A stretch of 64,000 bases of DNA, taken from the NCBI RefSeq assembly GCF_030450055.1, contig NZ_CP118480.1:2073415-2137414 (forward strand), given 5' to 3'. How positions within the stretch are numbered: position 1 is the first letter of the stretch; every line of letters starts with the position of its first letter. Below, piece after piece: positions 1-7,426 of the stretch. The position numbers and the translations under genes were made by a program. A model generated the notes under the pieces. It was given only the letters and a program-made list of their open reading frames with translations. It was not told the origin of the DNA and ran no database searches. The DNA is from Gallaecimonas kandeliae (GTDB lineage Bacteria; Pseudomonadota; Gammaproteobacteria; Enterobacterales; Gallaecimonadaceae).

Positions 1-136
1 TGCAAAGGGCTATTGTCGGCGATCCGGCAAGGATAAGGAACAAAAAGGCAAATGGGGAAAAAGGGTGCAAAAACGCCGTCCTGGCCCTGGCCTTGCGTGG
101 TTTTTCTCGTCAAATCAAACCACAAGGAGAAAGACC
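1..136. other. Window start, no gene seen
   Basis: No convincing coding region lies here on either strand. Long ORFs crossing this stretch are frames antiparallel or out of phase with the gene at 337. It probably holds the promoter for the small ORF at 137 and the membrane protein gene at 337, but I cannot point to clear -35 and -10 boxes. An upstream gene may end just outside the window. Confidence 0.4.
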
Positions 137-250
137 ATGCTCAAACTCGACCCCAGCTTCCAGCAAAGCCCTTCCCTGCAACTGGGCCCTGACACCCAGA
201 ACGCCAGTTTGGCGGCAACTAGTTGCCGAGACGCAAGGCCGGTGCCCTAG
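137..250 (+). CDS. Possible 37-residue peptide (leader or small protein)
   Basis: An ATG at 137 follows a good ribosome binding site (AAGGAGA, 123-129) and opens a 37-codon frame ending in TAG at 248-250. The peptide starts MLKLDPSFQQ, is rich in Ser, Gln and Pro, and has no membrane segment, signal peptide or run of one regulatory amino acid. Its last third is covered by two perfect palindromes, and the stop codon falls in the 3-base loop of the second. It may be a leader peptide for the membrane protein gene that starts 86 bases downstream, or a stand-alone small protein. I do not recognise it. The ribosome binding site is the main support. Confidence 0.35.
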   Translation: MLKLDPSFQQSPSLQLGPDTQNASLAATSCRDARPVP

Positions 251-261
251 GGGCACCGGCC
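213..261 (+). promoter_or_regulatory. Two consecutive perfect palindromes
   Basis: Bases 213-228 are a perfect 16-bp palindrome (CGGCAACTAGTTGCCG). Bases 237-247 (GGCCGGTGCCC) pair perfectly with 251-261 around the three-base loop TAG. The second hairpin has no U tract after it, so it is not a classical terminator. Both lie at the end of the small ORF and upstream of the gene at 337. They could be an RNA control element (attenuation, RNase site) or a protein binding site; which is unknown. Confidence 0.55.
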
Positions 262-336
262 AATTGACAGCCTCCTTCGCCGCCGTCAGTATCGGCCCAC
301 GGCATGTCGCCGTCAGGCACCCGACCAGGAGACTAC

Positions 337-996
337 ATGGACGTCAGCGTTTTCGACCGCCGCGAGACCAGCGACCAGCTGATCAGCGCCCCCCTCTACA
401 ACCTCATCATCGGCCTCACCCTCTGCTGGGGCTTTCTCGCCAACTGGTGGATGGTGACCAACATCGATCCCCGGAGCATCGCCGGCATCAACCCCTGGGT
501 GTTCTTCCTCGGCTACTTCGCCTCCTGCTTCGCCGGCATCTACTTGTTCCGCAAGTCCGACAATCCCCTGGTGAGCTTCATCGGCTACAACCTGGTGGTG
601 GTGCCCTTCGGCCTGGTGATCAATCTGGTGGTGGCGGGCTACAACCCGGAAGTGGTGGCCGAAGCGGTGCGCATCACCGGCTTTGTCACCGTCGGCATGA
701 TGGCCCTCGGCACCCTGTTCCCGGCCTTCTTCGCCCGCATTGGCGGCGCCCTGACCCTGGCCCTGCTGCTGGTGATAGTGGTGGAGCTGGTGGAGATCTT
801 CATCTTCAAGATGCACCACGGCATCCTCGACTGGATAGTGGCCCTCATCTTCTGCGGCTACATCGGCTATGACTGGGGCCGCGCCAACGCCATTCCCAAG
901 ACGGTGGACAACGCCATCGACAGCGCCGCCGCCCTCTACATCGACATCATCAACCTCTTCCTGCGCATACTGCGCATCCTTGGCCGCAACCGCTGA
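337..996 (+). CDS. Bax inhibitor-1/YccA-type membrane protein
   Basis: A 219-residue integral membrane protein with about six to seven hydrophobic segments (roughly residues 18-40, 48-67, 75-98, 107-130, 132-155, 160-178). The C-terminal end, with an Asp in GYDWGRAN and the pattern YIDIINLFLRIL, matches the Bax inhibitor-1 (TMBIM, YccA/YbhL) family. Family members are ion-leak channels or stress modulators of the inner membrane; the substrate here is unknown. The ATG at 337 is chosen over 304 because CCAGGAG stands five bases before it. It is a single gene closed by a strong hairpin terminator. Confidence 0.75.
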   Translation: MDVSVFDRRETSDQLISAPLYNLIIGLTLCWGFLANWWMVTNIDPRSIAGINPWVFFLGYFASCFAGIYLFRKSDNPLVSFIGYNLVVVPFGLVINLVVAGYNPEVVAEAVRITGFVTVGMMALGTLFPAFFARIGGALTLALLLVIVVELVEIFIFKMHHGILDWIVALIFCGYIGYDWGRANAIPKTVDNAIDSAAALYIDIINLFLRILRILGRNR

Positions 997-1008
997 ACCA
1001 AGGCAAAG

Positions 1009-1036
1009 AAAAAAGGCGCCCCAGGGCGCCTTTTTT
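1009..1036. terminator. Bidirectional rho-independent terminator
   Basis: A GGCGCC/GGCGCC stem (1015-1020 and 1025-1030) has A-rich sequence on the left and six T on the right. It serves the Bax-inhibitor gene and, in reverse, the convergent chemoreceptor gene. Confidence 0.85.
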
Positions 1037-1059
1037 GTTGAGGTTTGTCCGCCGCACCT

Positions 1060-2613
1060 TCAACGGCGAAAGCGCACCACCAGTTCGTGGAGCTGGTCGG
1101 AGACGTCCCGCAGCTCGCGGACGCTGCCGGCACTGGCCTCGGCCTGGCCCAGGCTGGTTTCGGCCAGGCCGGCTATGGTCACCACCTGGCGGTTGATCTC
1201 TTCGGCCACGTGGGCCTGTTCTTCCACGGCGGCGGCCATCTGCAAGGACATGCCGGCGATGCTGCCCACCGCTTCCGAGATGCCCGACAGCATGGATTCG
1301 GCCTCCCGCACCCGCTCCAGGCCCTGCTCGGCGTCCACCTTGCCGGTGTCGGCCACCCGCACCGCTTCCTCGGCGCGCTGGGTCAGGGCATGGATGATCT
1401 GGTGGATCTCCTGGGTCGAATCCTGGGTGCGCTTGGCCAACTGGCGCACCTCGTCGGCCACCACCGCAAAACCCCGGCCCTGTTCACCGGCCCTGGCCGC
1501 CTCTATGGCGGCGTTCAGGGCCAGCAGGTTGGTCTGCTCGGCTATCTGCTCGATCATCTGCGCTGCCTTGGCGATGCTGTGGCTCTGCTCCGACAGCGCC
1601 GTCACAGAGCCGCCGATGGCGTCCACCGTGGTCTTGAGTTGCTCTATGGAGCCGCGGGTCACCCCCGCCACCTGCCGGCCCTCGCCCGCCAGGCGGTTGG
1701 CCTCTTCGGCCTTGCTGGCCGTGGTCTGCACGTGCTCTGAGACCTCGCTGATGGTGGTGGTCATCTGGTGCATGGCGGTGGCCACCTGCTCCGTCTCCTG
1801 CTGCTGGCGCTGCATCTGCTCGCAGGCCTGTTCGGACTGCCTGAGTCCCTGCCCGGACTGGCTGGCCACCTTCGCAGAGGCTTCCTCGATGCGGGTCATG
1901 ACGGTATCCAGATGGGCCTTGGTGGCCAGGATCTTGACCTTGAGCAGACCCAGCAGATCCTTGTCGTCTGTGTAGGTCTGCACTGCCAGGTCGTGGCTGA
2001 AGGCACCGGGCAGCAGATCGGAAAGCCCCTGGAAGATGGCGTTACGTTTGAAACGGCTCCACAGGCTGTAGACGGCGAAGGCCAGCATCACCCAGAGTTC
2101 GGCGGCCAGGCGCCAGCCGAGGGCGTAGAAGGCCAGCATGACGGCGACGGCGAGGGCTATGGCCACCAGTTGGGGTTCGAAGCGGAAACGCCGCTCGCTG
2201 ACATCCCTGGTGCCTATGGCCTTGTAGAGCTTTTCGGCCCTGGCCACGTCTTCGCGGCTGGGGCAGCTGCGCACCGATTCGTAGCCCACCAGCCTGCCGT
2301 TTTCGGTGATGGGGGTAACATAGGCATTGACCCAGTAATGGTCGCCGTTCTTGCAACGGTTCTTGACCAGGCCCATCCAGGCCTTGCCGGCCTTGAGGTG
2401 TTCCCACATCACCTTGAAGGCGGCGGGGGGCATGTCCGGATGGCGCACCAGGTTGTGGGGTTGGCCGATGAGTTCTTGCCGGGCGAAGCCGCTGACATCG
2501 ACAAAGGCGTCGTTACAGTCGGTGATCAGGCTGTTGAGGTCAGTGGTGGAGATCAGCTTGGTGTTGGCGCCGAAGGTGCGCTCGCGGCCGGTCACCGGCA
2601 GGTTCGTTCTCAT
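1060..2613 (-). CDS. Aer-like PAS methyl-accepting chemotaxis protein
   Basis: A 517-residue chemoreceptor. The N-terminal PAS domain (about 15-130) has the Aer pattern of NLVRHPDMP at 54-62 and the [13 protein letters not shown] stretch, so it probably binds FAD and reports redox or oxygen state. Two hydrophobic segments (about 147-165 and 168-186) anchor it with no sizable periplasmic domain, as in Aer. The coiled-coil signalling domain carries the invariant hairpin tip around 366-392 ([21 protein letters not shown]). It would pass signals to CheA/CheW, whose genes are not in the window. The TGA side is convergent with the gene at 337; the upstream neighbour is zur, unrelated in function. 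Confidence 0.92.
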   Translation of the reverse strand: MRTNLPVTGRERTFGANTKLISTTDLNSLITDCNDAFVDVSGFARQELIGQPHNLVRHPDMPPAAFKVMWEHLKAGKAWMGLVKNRCKNGDHYWVNAYVTPITENGRLVGYESVRSCPSREDVARAEKLYKAIGTRDVSERRFRFEPQLVAIALAVAVMLAFYALGWRLAAELWVMLAFAVYSLWSRFKRNAIFQGLSDLLPGAFSHDLAVQTYTDDKDLLGLLKVKILATKAHLDTVMTRIEEASAKVASQSGQGLRQSEQACEQMQRQQQETEQVATAMHQMTTTISEVSEHVQTTASKAEEANRLAGEGRQVAGVTRGSIEQLKTTVDAIGGSVTALSEQSHSIAKAAQMIEQIAEQTNLLALNAAIEAARAGEQGRGFAVVADEVRQLAKRTQDSTQEIHQIIHALTQRAEEAVRVADTGKVDAEQGLERVREAESMLSGISEAVGSIAGMSLQMAAAVEEQAHVAEEINRQVVTIAGLAETSLGQAEASAGSVRELRDVSDQLHELVVRFRR

Positions 2614-2721
2614 GGCACATCCTGAATAGAGGTCCGTCCAGGACTATAACGACCAACGTAGCAATTTGTTGAGGGACTTCAGTGCGTTCGGCCATTTATC
2701 GGCCAACTGTCGCAGGGGCTG

Positions 2722-3177
2722 TCAGTGGCGTTGCCGGCACTGGCCACAGCGGCCGTGAACTTCAAGGCCCTTGCCGGCCATCTGGAAGCCTTGCACCCTC
2801 GCCTGCTCTTCCAAGGCCGCCAGCAGCTTGGGCGCCACCGGGATCTCCTTGACCTGGCCGCAGTCGTCGCAGATCAGGAACTGGGCCCTGTGGTGCAACT
2901 GGCCATGCTGATGCTGGCAGAGCACGAAGCGGTTGGCCGAGTCCAGCTTGTGCACCAGCCCCAGCTCCATGAAGAACTCCAGGGCCCGGTAGACGGTGGC
3001 GGGCTTGGGATTGGGGTGCACCACCTTTATGGCGTCCAGCAGCTCGTAGGCGGTAACGGGGCCTGCCTGGTCGGCCATCACCCTCAGCACGTCGGCCCTC
3101 TGGCTGGTCCACTGCCGGCCAGACTGGCGGGCACGTTCCTCGGCGTCTTTGAGCAGTTGGCTTAGGGGGTAGGTCAT
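2722..3177 (-). CDS. zur: Fur-family zinc uptake regulator Zur
   Basis: A 151-residue Fur-family repressor. The winged helix spans about 1-85 with the recognition region KPATVYRALEFF (58-69). The dimerisation half has the structural zinc pairs C103/C106 and C144/C147 and a His-rich loop (QHQHGQLHH, 88-96) for the regulatory metal. The overall pattern and the N-terminal ...LKDAEERARQSG fit Zur rather than Fur. A COG0523 zinc-chaperone gene reads away from it 0.3-0.6 kb further on, a common Zur-regulon partner. I found no clear Zur box in 3178-3448. Confidence 0.85.
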   Translation of the reverse strand: MTYPLSQLLKDAEERARQSGRQWTSQRADVLRVMADQAGPVTAYELLDAIKVVHPNPKPATVYRALEFFMELGLVHKLDSANRFVLCQHQHGQLHHRAQFLICDDCGQVKEIPVAPKLLAALEEQARVQGFQMAGKGLEVHGRCGQCRQRH

Positions 3178-3448
3178 GGGGCTTAGGCTCTGGCTGGCGT
3201 GGGGTCATTATCGGCCCAAAAGCCTGACCGTCACAACAGCGCACTGGCAAGCATTCGCCGGAACTTTGAAGCAGCGCTTGCCCTGTTGGCGGGGCCAAGC
3301 CAGGACTAGATTGGCTCTAACACCGTTTTTCTCCCTGGTGTTTAGTCTTCCGTCTGCCATGGATGGCACTTTTCGGAAGCGGCGATAAAAGCCCCCACCC
3401 CAACCCCGTTTTGCGCGACAATAGCCCCTCGTTATCAAGGAGCTGTTT

Positions 3449-3748
3449 ATGTCCATCGACGATGCCATCGACTGGGGTTACGAGTTGTTCCTGGCCCAGG
3501 CCGCCGACAAGCTGCCACCGGAAGATCTGGTGGATATCACCTTGGAATTCGAAGAGCGCGGTGCCGTTGAGGCGGTGCTTCCCGGCGCCCATTGGATGCA
3601 GGAGCTGGGCGGCCCCTTCGCCGCCGACAACTTCACCGAGATCCAGGTTGGCCTGGTGGGCAACGATGACGAGTTCGAGGTGGTCTATTGCCGCCTGCTG
3701 GTCGCCCTGGATGGCAGCATGGCCCCCTTGCTGAAGTGGAAAGCATGA
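3449..3748 (+). CDS. Unknown 99-residue acidic protein coupled to COG0523 gene
   Basis: A small, acidic cytosolic protein starting MSIDDAIDWGYELF, with no signal peptide, membrane segment or cysteine pair (a single Cys lies late, in VVYCRLLV). The ribosome binding site AAGGAG (3438-3443) is well placed. Its TGA overlaps the ATG of the following GTPase gene (ATGA), so the two are translationally coupled. I do not recognise a family. The coupling suggests a partner or client of the metallochaperone, but this is inference from position only. Confidence 0.75.
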   Translation: MSIDDAIDWGYELFLAQAADKLPPEDLVDITLEFEERGAVEAVLPGAHWMQELGGPFAADNFTEIQVGLVGNDDEFEVVYCRLLVALDGSMAPLLKWKA

Positions 3749-4731
3749 AACTCCAGGCCCCCATCCGCACCCATGTGGTGACCGGCTTTCTCGGCACCGG
3801 CAAGACCACGACCATCCGCCACCTGCTGGCCAGCAAGCCGGCCACAGAGAAGTGGGCGGTGCTGGTCAACGAGTTCGGGGAAATAGGTATAGACGGTGCC
3901 CTGCTCTCCGCCAGCGGCGCCGCCATCCGCGAAGTGCCGGGGGGCTGCATCTGCTGCGCCCAGGGCCTGCCGATGCAGGTGGCCCTGAACCAGCTCATCC
4001 GCGAGCAGCGCCCGGATGTGCTGCTCATCGAACCCACAGGCCTCGGCCACCCCGCCACTTTGCTGGAACAACTGGCCGCCAGCCAGTATCAGGGGGTACT
4101 GGCCCTGGGGGCCAGCCTCTGCCTGGTCAACCCCCAGGCCCTGCTGGATGCCCGCTACCGCCATAACGACACCTACCGCCAGCAGCTGGCCCTGGCCGAC
4201 GTATTGGTCTTCAACAAGACAGACCTCCCCGGCTGCCCCACCCAGGAGCAGGCCTATGCCCTGGCCGACGAACTGGGGCTCACCGCAGACCGTCTCTGGC
4301 TGACCCAGGGGCAGGTGCCCCCGGCCGCCCTTGAGGGCAATGCCAGGCCGGTGCGGCAGAAACTGGTCAAGGCCGAGGCGCCAGCCCAGCCGGCCGTGCT
4401 GCCGGCCAACCTCGAAGTGCCGGAGGGCGAGCTTTTCGTTCGCCGCCAGCAGCACCAGGACGGCATGCACAGCCTGGGCTTCCTCTTCGCCCCCGGTGTC
4501 TGTTTTGACTTTCGGGAGCTGTGGTTCCTCTTGAGCGCCTTCGATGTGCTACGCCTCAAGGCGGTGCTGATGACCGAGAAGGGCATGATGGCCTTCAACG
4601 CCGTGGACGGGGCTCTCGCCATCACCGAGCTGGGAGTCGAGGGCGACAGCCGTATCGAGCTTATCGACCCCGCCCCCATCGAAGACGAGGCCCTGCTCCA
4701 GGGCCTGCTGGCCGCCCGCCTGAAGGACTAG
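3745..4731 (+). CDS. COG0523 (CobW/ZNG1-type) GTPase metallochaperone
   Basis: A 328-residue G3E-family GTPase. Walker A is GFLGTGKT (14-21), the metal-binding CxCC motif is CICC at 68-71, the switch region IEPTGLGHP lies near 100-110 and a guanine-specificity NKTD near 160. A CobW C-terminal domain follows from about 230. COG0523 proteins load or traffic zinc (ZNG1, YeiR, ZigA) or cobalt (CobW). The absence of cobalamin genes and the nearby zur favour a zinc role. The start is the ATG at 3745, overlapping the previous stop; an upstream in-frame ATG at 3688 lies inside the previous gene. It ends tail-to-tail with the next gene, overlapping by four bases. Confidence 0.88.
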   Translation: MKLQAPIRTHVVTGFLGTGKTTTIRHLLASKPATEKWAVLVNEFGEIGIDGALLSASGAAIREVPGGCICCAQGLPMQVALNQLIREQRPDVLLIEPTGLGHPATLLEQLAASQYQGVLALGASLCLVNPQALLDARYRHNDTYRQQLALADVLVFNKTDLPGCPTQEQAYALADELGLTADRLWLTQGQVPPAALEGNARPVRQKLVKAEAPAQPAVLPANLEVPEGELFVRRQQHQDGMHSLGFLFAPGVCFDFRELWFLLSAFDVLRLKAVLMTEKGMMAFNAVDGALAITELGVEGDSRIELIDPAPIEDEALLQGLLAARLKD

Positions 4732-5039
4732 GACAGCCGCTGGGCGGCCGGCGCCATCTCCAGGTTGTGGATCTTCGGCGGGTCGCTGCTTTCAATGACG
4801 AAGTTGAAGCAGGTCAGGCTGCGGCAGGCCTCACAATACCCCTTGGCGACCATCAGGCAGCGGTCGTCGGCCAGCCGGTGCAACTGCCCGCGCATGGCGG
4901 GCGGCGGGATCCGGCTACCACAGTGACCGCATTGGCTGTTCAGTCCGTTGAATAGCAAACCGTTGGTAAAAACGTAAGGGAGAGAGGCATCAAGGGGCGG
5001 TGCGCTGGACCACTCCAGCGCTTCGGCGGACATTTTCAT
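4728..5039 (-). CDS. Unknown zinc-ribbon protein
   Basis: A 103-residue protein with two CxxC knuckles: CGHC at 37-40 and CEAC at 69-72, about 28 residues apart, which together can form one zinc ribbon. No enzyme domain is visible. The frame starts MKMSAEALEW; the second Met (residue 3) is an equally good start. It converges on the zinc-chaperone gene and shares four bases with it. Function unknown; a regulator or adaptor with structural zinc is plausible. Confidence 0.7.
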   Translation of the reverse strand: MKMSAEALEWSSAPPLDASLPYVFTNGLLFNGLNSQCGHCGSRIPPPAMRGQLHRLADDRCLMVAKGYCEACRSLTCFNFVIESSDPPKIHNLEMAPAAQRLS

Positions 5040-5124
5040 CGGACTACAACCCTACAGCAACATCCCCCTAACTCTAGCCCAAAGCGGGCCTGTCCCGGCG
5101 TTCCCTGTGCTTTTCCCTCCCGGC

Positions 5125-5152
5125 GTGACAAAGCGCCATGCTCTCCTATACT
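5125..5152 (+). promoter_or_regulatory. Candidate sigma-70 promoter of the DUF2589 operon
   Basis: GTGACA (5125-5130) and TATACT (5147-5152) are separated by 16 bases. The first gene of the operon starts at 5213, giving a 5' leader of about 50 bases. Each box differs from consensus by one base. Confidence 0.5.
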
Positions 5153-5212
5153 TCGTCTGCCTCGGGTTCCGCAGGGATGGCAAGGGTAAAGGAACAGCGA
5201 CAAGGAGCTGTT

Positions 5213-5776
5213 ATGAAGGATCAATTCCAAGGGCTACCGATGGAGCAGCTGATAGGCGCTCCCCTCTCGGCCATCTGCGATGGCCAGGCCATGCTGGCCG
5301 CCTCCATGCGCGACTACATCGAATCGGTTGGGCTCGACGAGAACCGCCGTATCCGCATGCTGGACTTCACCTTCCAGCGCCCCCTGACCAGAGAAGAACC
5401 CGACGGTTCAGTGAGCCAGGTGCTCCAGGACTACAAGGTAAGCGTGCCTTTCATCGCCCTGGTCAGCGTACCCACCCTGCAGGTGGAGAGCGCCAACATC
5501 GACTTCACCATGGAGGTCAAGGCGGCCTTGAGCAGCGAGCTTCCAGAGCAGGACGGCAGCCAACTGCCGTTAAAGGACAGCCTCAAGCCCCGCCAGAAAT
5601 CCACCATAGTGGGGGCCGTCACCCGCCATAAGACCGACAGCACCAGCACCTACCAGGTTTCCCTGCAGGCCAAGCAGATGGGCACCCCTGAGGGCCTGTC
5701 CAGGCTGTTCGACATACTGCACCTCTGCATAGCCCCGCTGGAAGTCGGGGAGGCCAGGCCAATCAATAAAGACTGA
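5213..5776 (+). CDS. DUF2589-type protein, paralog 1
   Basis: A 187-residue soluble protein without signal peptide or membrane segment. The start at 5213 follows AAGGAG; a longer frame from 5138 lacks a ribosome site and loses the conserved N-terminus. Three blocks are shared with the gene at 6344: DQFQGLPM..LIG.PLSA near the start, VPFI...SVPTLQV in the middle, and KQ.GTPEGLSR..DIL near the end. They mark it, from memory, as a DUF2589 (PF11655) protein, a family of unknown function. The middle looks like paired beta strands. First gene of a tight four-gene operon (gaps 12, 24 and 31 bases). Confidence 0.75.
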   Translation: MKDQFQGLPMEQLIGAPLSAICDGQAMLAASMRDYIESVGLDENRRIRMLDFTFQRPLTREEPDGSVSQVLQDYKVSVPFIALVSVPTLQVESANIDFTMEVKAALSSELPEQDGSQLPLKDSLKPRQKSTIVGAVTRHKTDSTSTYQVSLQAKQMGTPEGLSRLFDILHLCIAPLEVGEARPINKD

Positions 5777-5788
5777 CAGGAAGGCGTC

Positions 5789-6319
5789 ATGACATTACAG
5801 GATCTGGTGGAGGCCATCATGACCTCCGTTGCCAACGCCCAGGACGAGATAGAAAAGCAGAACCTGCTCAATATCAGCCAGTACTTCGACGGCGATGGCA
5901 ACCCCGAGGTAGTGCGGGTGCGGGTTCCCCAACAGGGGCTGCACCTGGTGGACGAGGGCGAAGGCAACTTGGCCAAGGACAGGGTGGTAGAGGTGCCCCT
6001 GCTGTCACTTCTGCAGATCAACCCCATCAAGATCAAGGAGATGACCGTCGACTTCGACGTCTCGCTGGAGATGGTGGGCAAAGTGGAAGAGGTGGCCGCC
6101 AAAGAGCAGGCGGTCCCCAAGAACAACCTGCTGGACACCACCAGCAGCAACAGCCTGCGGGGGCGCGCCAGGAAAAGACTCATGGCCACTGAGCTGTTCA
6201 GTGGCTCCCTTTTCGGAGGCAGTAAAAACCGAAACGCCAAGGTGAAGATCACCTTTGAAAGCGGAGAACCACCGGAAGGTTACATCAAACTCAACAGTCA
6301 CCTTCTTAAGCTCTTCTAA
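5789..6319 (+). CDS. Divergent DUF2589-like protein, paralog 2
   Basis: A 176-residue soluble protein, 12 bases after the previous gene, with ribosome site AGGAAGG. The N-terminus is an acidic helix (LVEAIMTSVANAQDEIEKQ). It lacks the LPM..LIG block but keeps the core strand pattern (VPLLSLLQINP then VDFDVSLEM), which aligns with VPFIS..SVPTLQV and the following strand of its neighbours. It also keeps a C-terminal PPEG..KL..HLLKLF resembling GTPEGLSRL.DIL. I therefore read it as a diverged paralog. A basic linker (RGRARKR) lies around residue 130. Confidence 0.7.
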   Translation: MTLQDLVEAIMTSVANAQDEIEKQNLLNISQYFDGDGNPEVVRVRVPQQGLHLVDEGEGNLAKDRVVEVPLLSLLQINPIKIKEMTVDFDVSLEMVGKVEEVAAKEQAVPKNNLLDTTSSNSLRGRARKRLMATELFSGSLFGGSKNRNAKVKITFESGEPPEGYIKLNSHLLKLF

Positions 6320-6343
6320 CTTGACGACAGTAGGAGAAAGACA

Positions 6344-6943
6344 ATGAGTGATGAATTAGTGAAAATGTCGGATCAGTTCCAAGGCTTGCCCATGGACAAC
6401 CTGATCGGCGGCCCCCTCAGCGCGGCCTGCAATTCCCAGATCATGTTGGCCAAGGCCACCTCGGACTTCATCTCCCAAGTGGGTTTTGACGACAATAAGA
6501 AGGTCCGCATGGTGGACTTTGCCTTTTCCAAACCGGAACAGATAAGCAAAGCCGACGGCTCGGTCGAAATAGTCAAGACCGACTACAACCTCAGCGTGCC
6601 CTTCATTTCCATCATCTCCGTGCCGACCCTGCAGGTAGACAACGTGGATGTCTCTTTCAACATGGAGGTCAAGTCGTCCTATTCCGAGTCCAACAAGTCC
6701 GACAGGGCAGCCGCCTTCTCGGCCTCCGGGGGTGGCAGCATCGGCCCCTTCAAGGTCAGCGTCAAGGTCAGTGGTTCCATCTCCTCCAGCAGCCAGTCCC
6801 AGCGCGCCAGCGACAACTCGGCCAAGTATGCGGTGCGGGTCACGGCCAAGCAGACAGGGACCCCTGAAGGGCTGTCCAGGGTGATGGACATACTGCAACA
6901 GACCATAGCCCCTGTGCCGGCCACCACCCCCCAAGGGGGCTAG
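6344..6943 (+). CDS. DUF2589-type protein, paralog 3
   Basis: A 199-residue soluble protein with a good ribosome site (AGGAG, 6332-6336). It carries all three shared blocks seen in paralog 1, with an N-terminal extension of eight residues and a Ser/Gly-rich insert around residues 105-150 (SASGGGSIGPFK, then SGSISSSSQSQ). The insert alternates with short strands and may be a flexible loop. The family is of unknown function. Its close match to paralog 1 (DQFQGLPM and GTPEGLSR identical) shows tandem duplication within the operon. Confidence 0.75.
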   Translation: MSDELVKMSDQFQGLPMDNLIGGPLSAACNSQIMLAKATSDFISQVGFDDNKKVRMVDFAFSKPEQISKADGSVEIVKTDYNLSVPFISIISVPTLQVDNVDVSFNMEVKSSYSESNKSDRAAAFSASGGGSIGPFKVSVKVSGSISSSSQSQRASDNSAKYAVRVTAKQTGTPEGLSRVMDILQQTIAPVPATTPQGG

Positions 6944-6974
6944 GCCTTAAACAGCGTGGATAAAGGAGGTTCCG

Positions 6975-7337
6975 GTGATCCCCGGTAACAGTACGGTCAA
7001 CACCTTCGACCTGTCCGAAGTGAGCTACGTCAAGCGCATAGTGGTGGGCACAGTGGACCCCCAGTCCATACCCAGCGAAGAGGAAAACCAGGAAAAGCTC
7101 AGGCTGATCAACCGTTGCCTGAGCGAAGCCCCAAAGGGACGCATCCTCGGCATGGAACGCAGCTTTTCCATATTGCGCATCGGCGAACACCAGGTGGTGC
7201 TGGAGGCCGTGGCCTACCACATCGGCTTCAAACGCCAACCCTTCTGGCTCATCGAGGAGGAGCAGGCCAAAACGCAGCGCCGGCCCGAGTTCACCATAGA
7301 TCCCAACAAGGTCGGTGACATCATCGACAGCATCTGA
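6975..7337 (+). CDS. Unknown 120-residue protein of the DUF2589 operon
   Basis: It starts with GTG at 6975, preceded by an almost perfect Shine-Dalgarno (AAAGGAGGT, 6962-6970), the best in the operon. The product has no signal peptide, membrane segment or cysteine-pair motif. It appears alpha/beta, with strand-like VSYVKRIVVGTVD and HQVVLEAVAYHIG. I do not recognise a family and it does not share the paralogs' blocks. As last gene of the operon it may be a partner or assembly factor of the DUF2589 proteins. Confidence 0.75.
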   Translation: MIPGNSTVNTFDLSEVSYVKRIVVGTVDPQSIPSEEENQEKLRLINRCLSEAPKGRILGMERSFSILRIGEHQVVLEAVAYHIGFKRQPFWLIEEEQAKTQRRPEFTIDPNKVGDIIDSI

Positions 7338-7378
7338 TCCCAAGGGCCAGGCACCTTGCTTGCCGCTGTCAGGCCCAT

Positions 7379-7410
7379 AAAAAAGCCGGCCCCTTGGGGC
7401 CGGCATATTA
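7379..7410. terminator. Bidirectional terminator
   Basis: A nine-base-pair stem GCCGGCCCC/GGGGCCGGC (7385-7393, 7396-7404) with a T run on the minus-strand exit (7379-7384 read as TTTTTAT) and ATATTATT on the plus exit. It ends the RND operon on the minus strand and the DUF2589 operon on the plus strand. Confidence 0.85.
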
Positions 7411-7426
7411 TTGGCTAGTGCCAGGC

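Noticed and set aside
1009-1036. Repeated GGCGCC hairpins (1009, 49342, 51787, 62750) as a repeat family
   Set aside because: Each is a terminator-like stem with different flanks; similarity is explained by GC-rich terminator stems, not by a dispersed repeat.
3178-3448. Zur box before the 99-residue gene
   Set aside because: No sequence close to the GTTATA-type palindrome was found on either strand.
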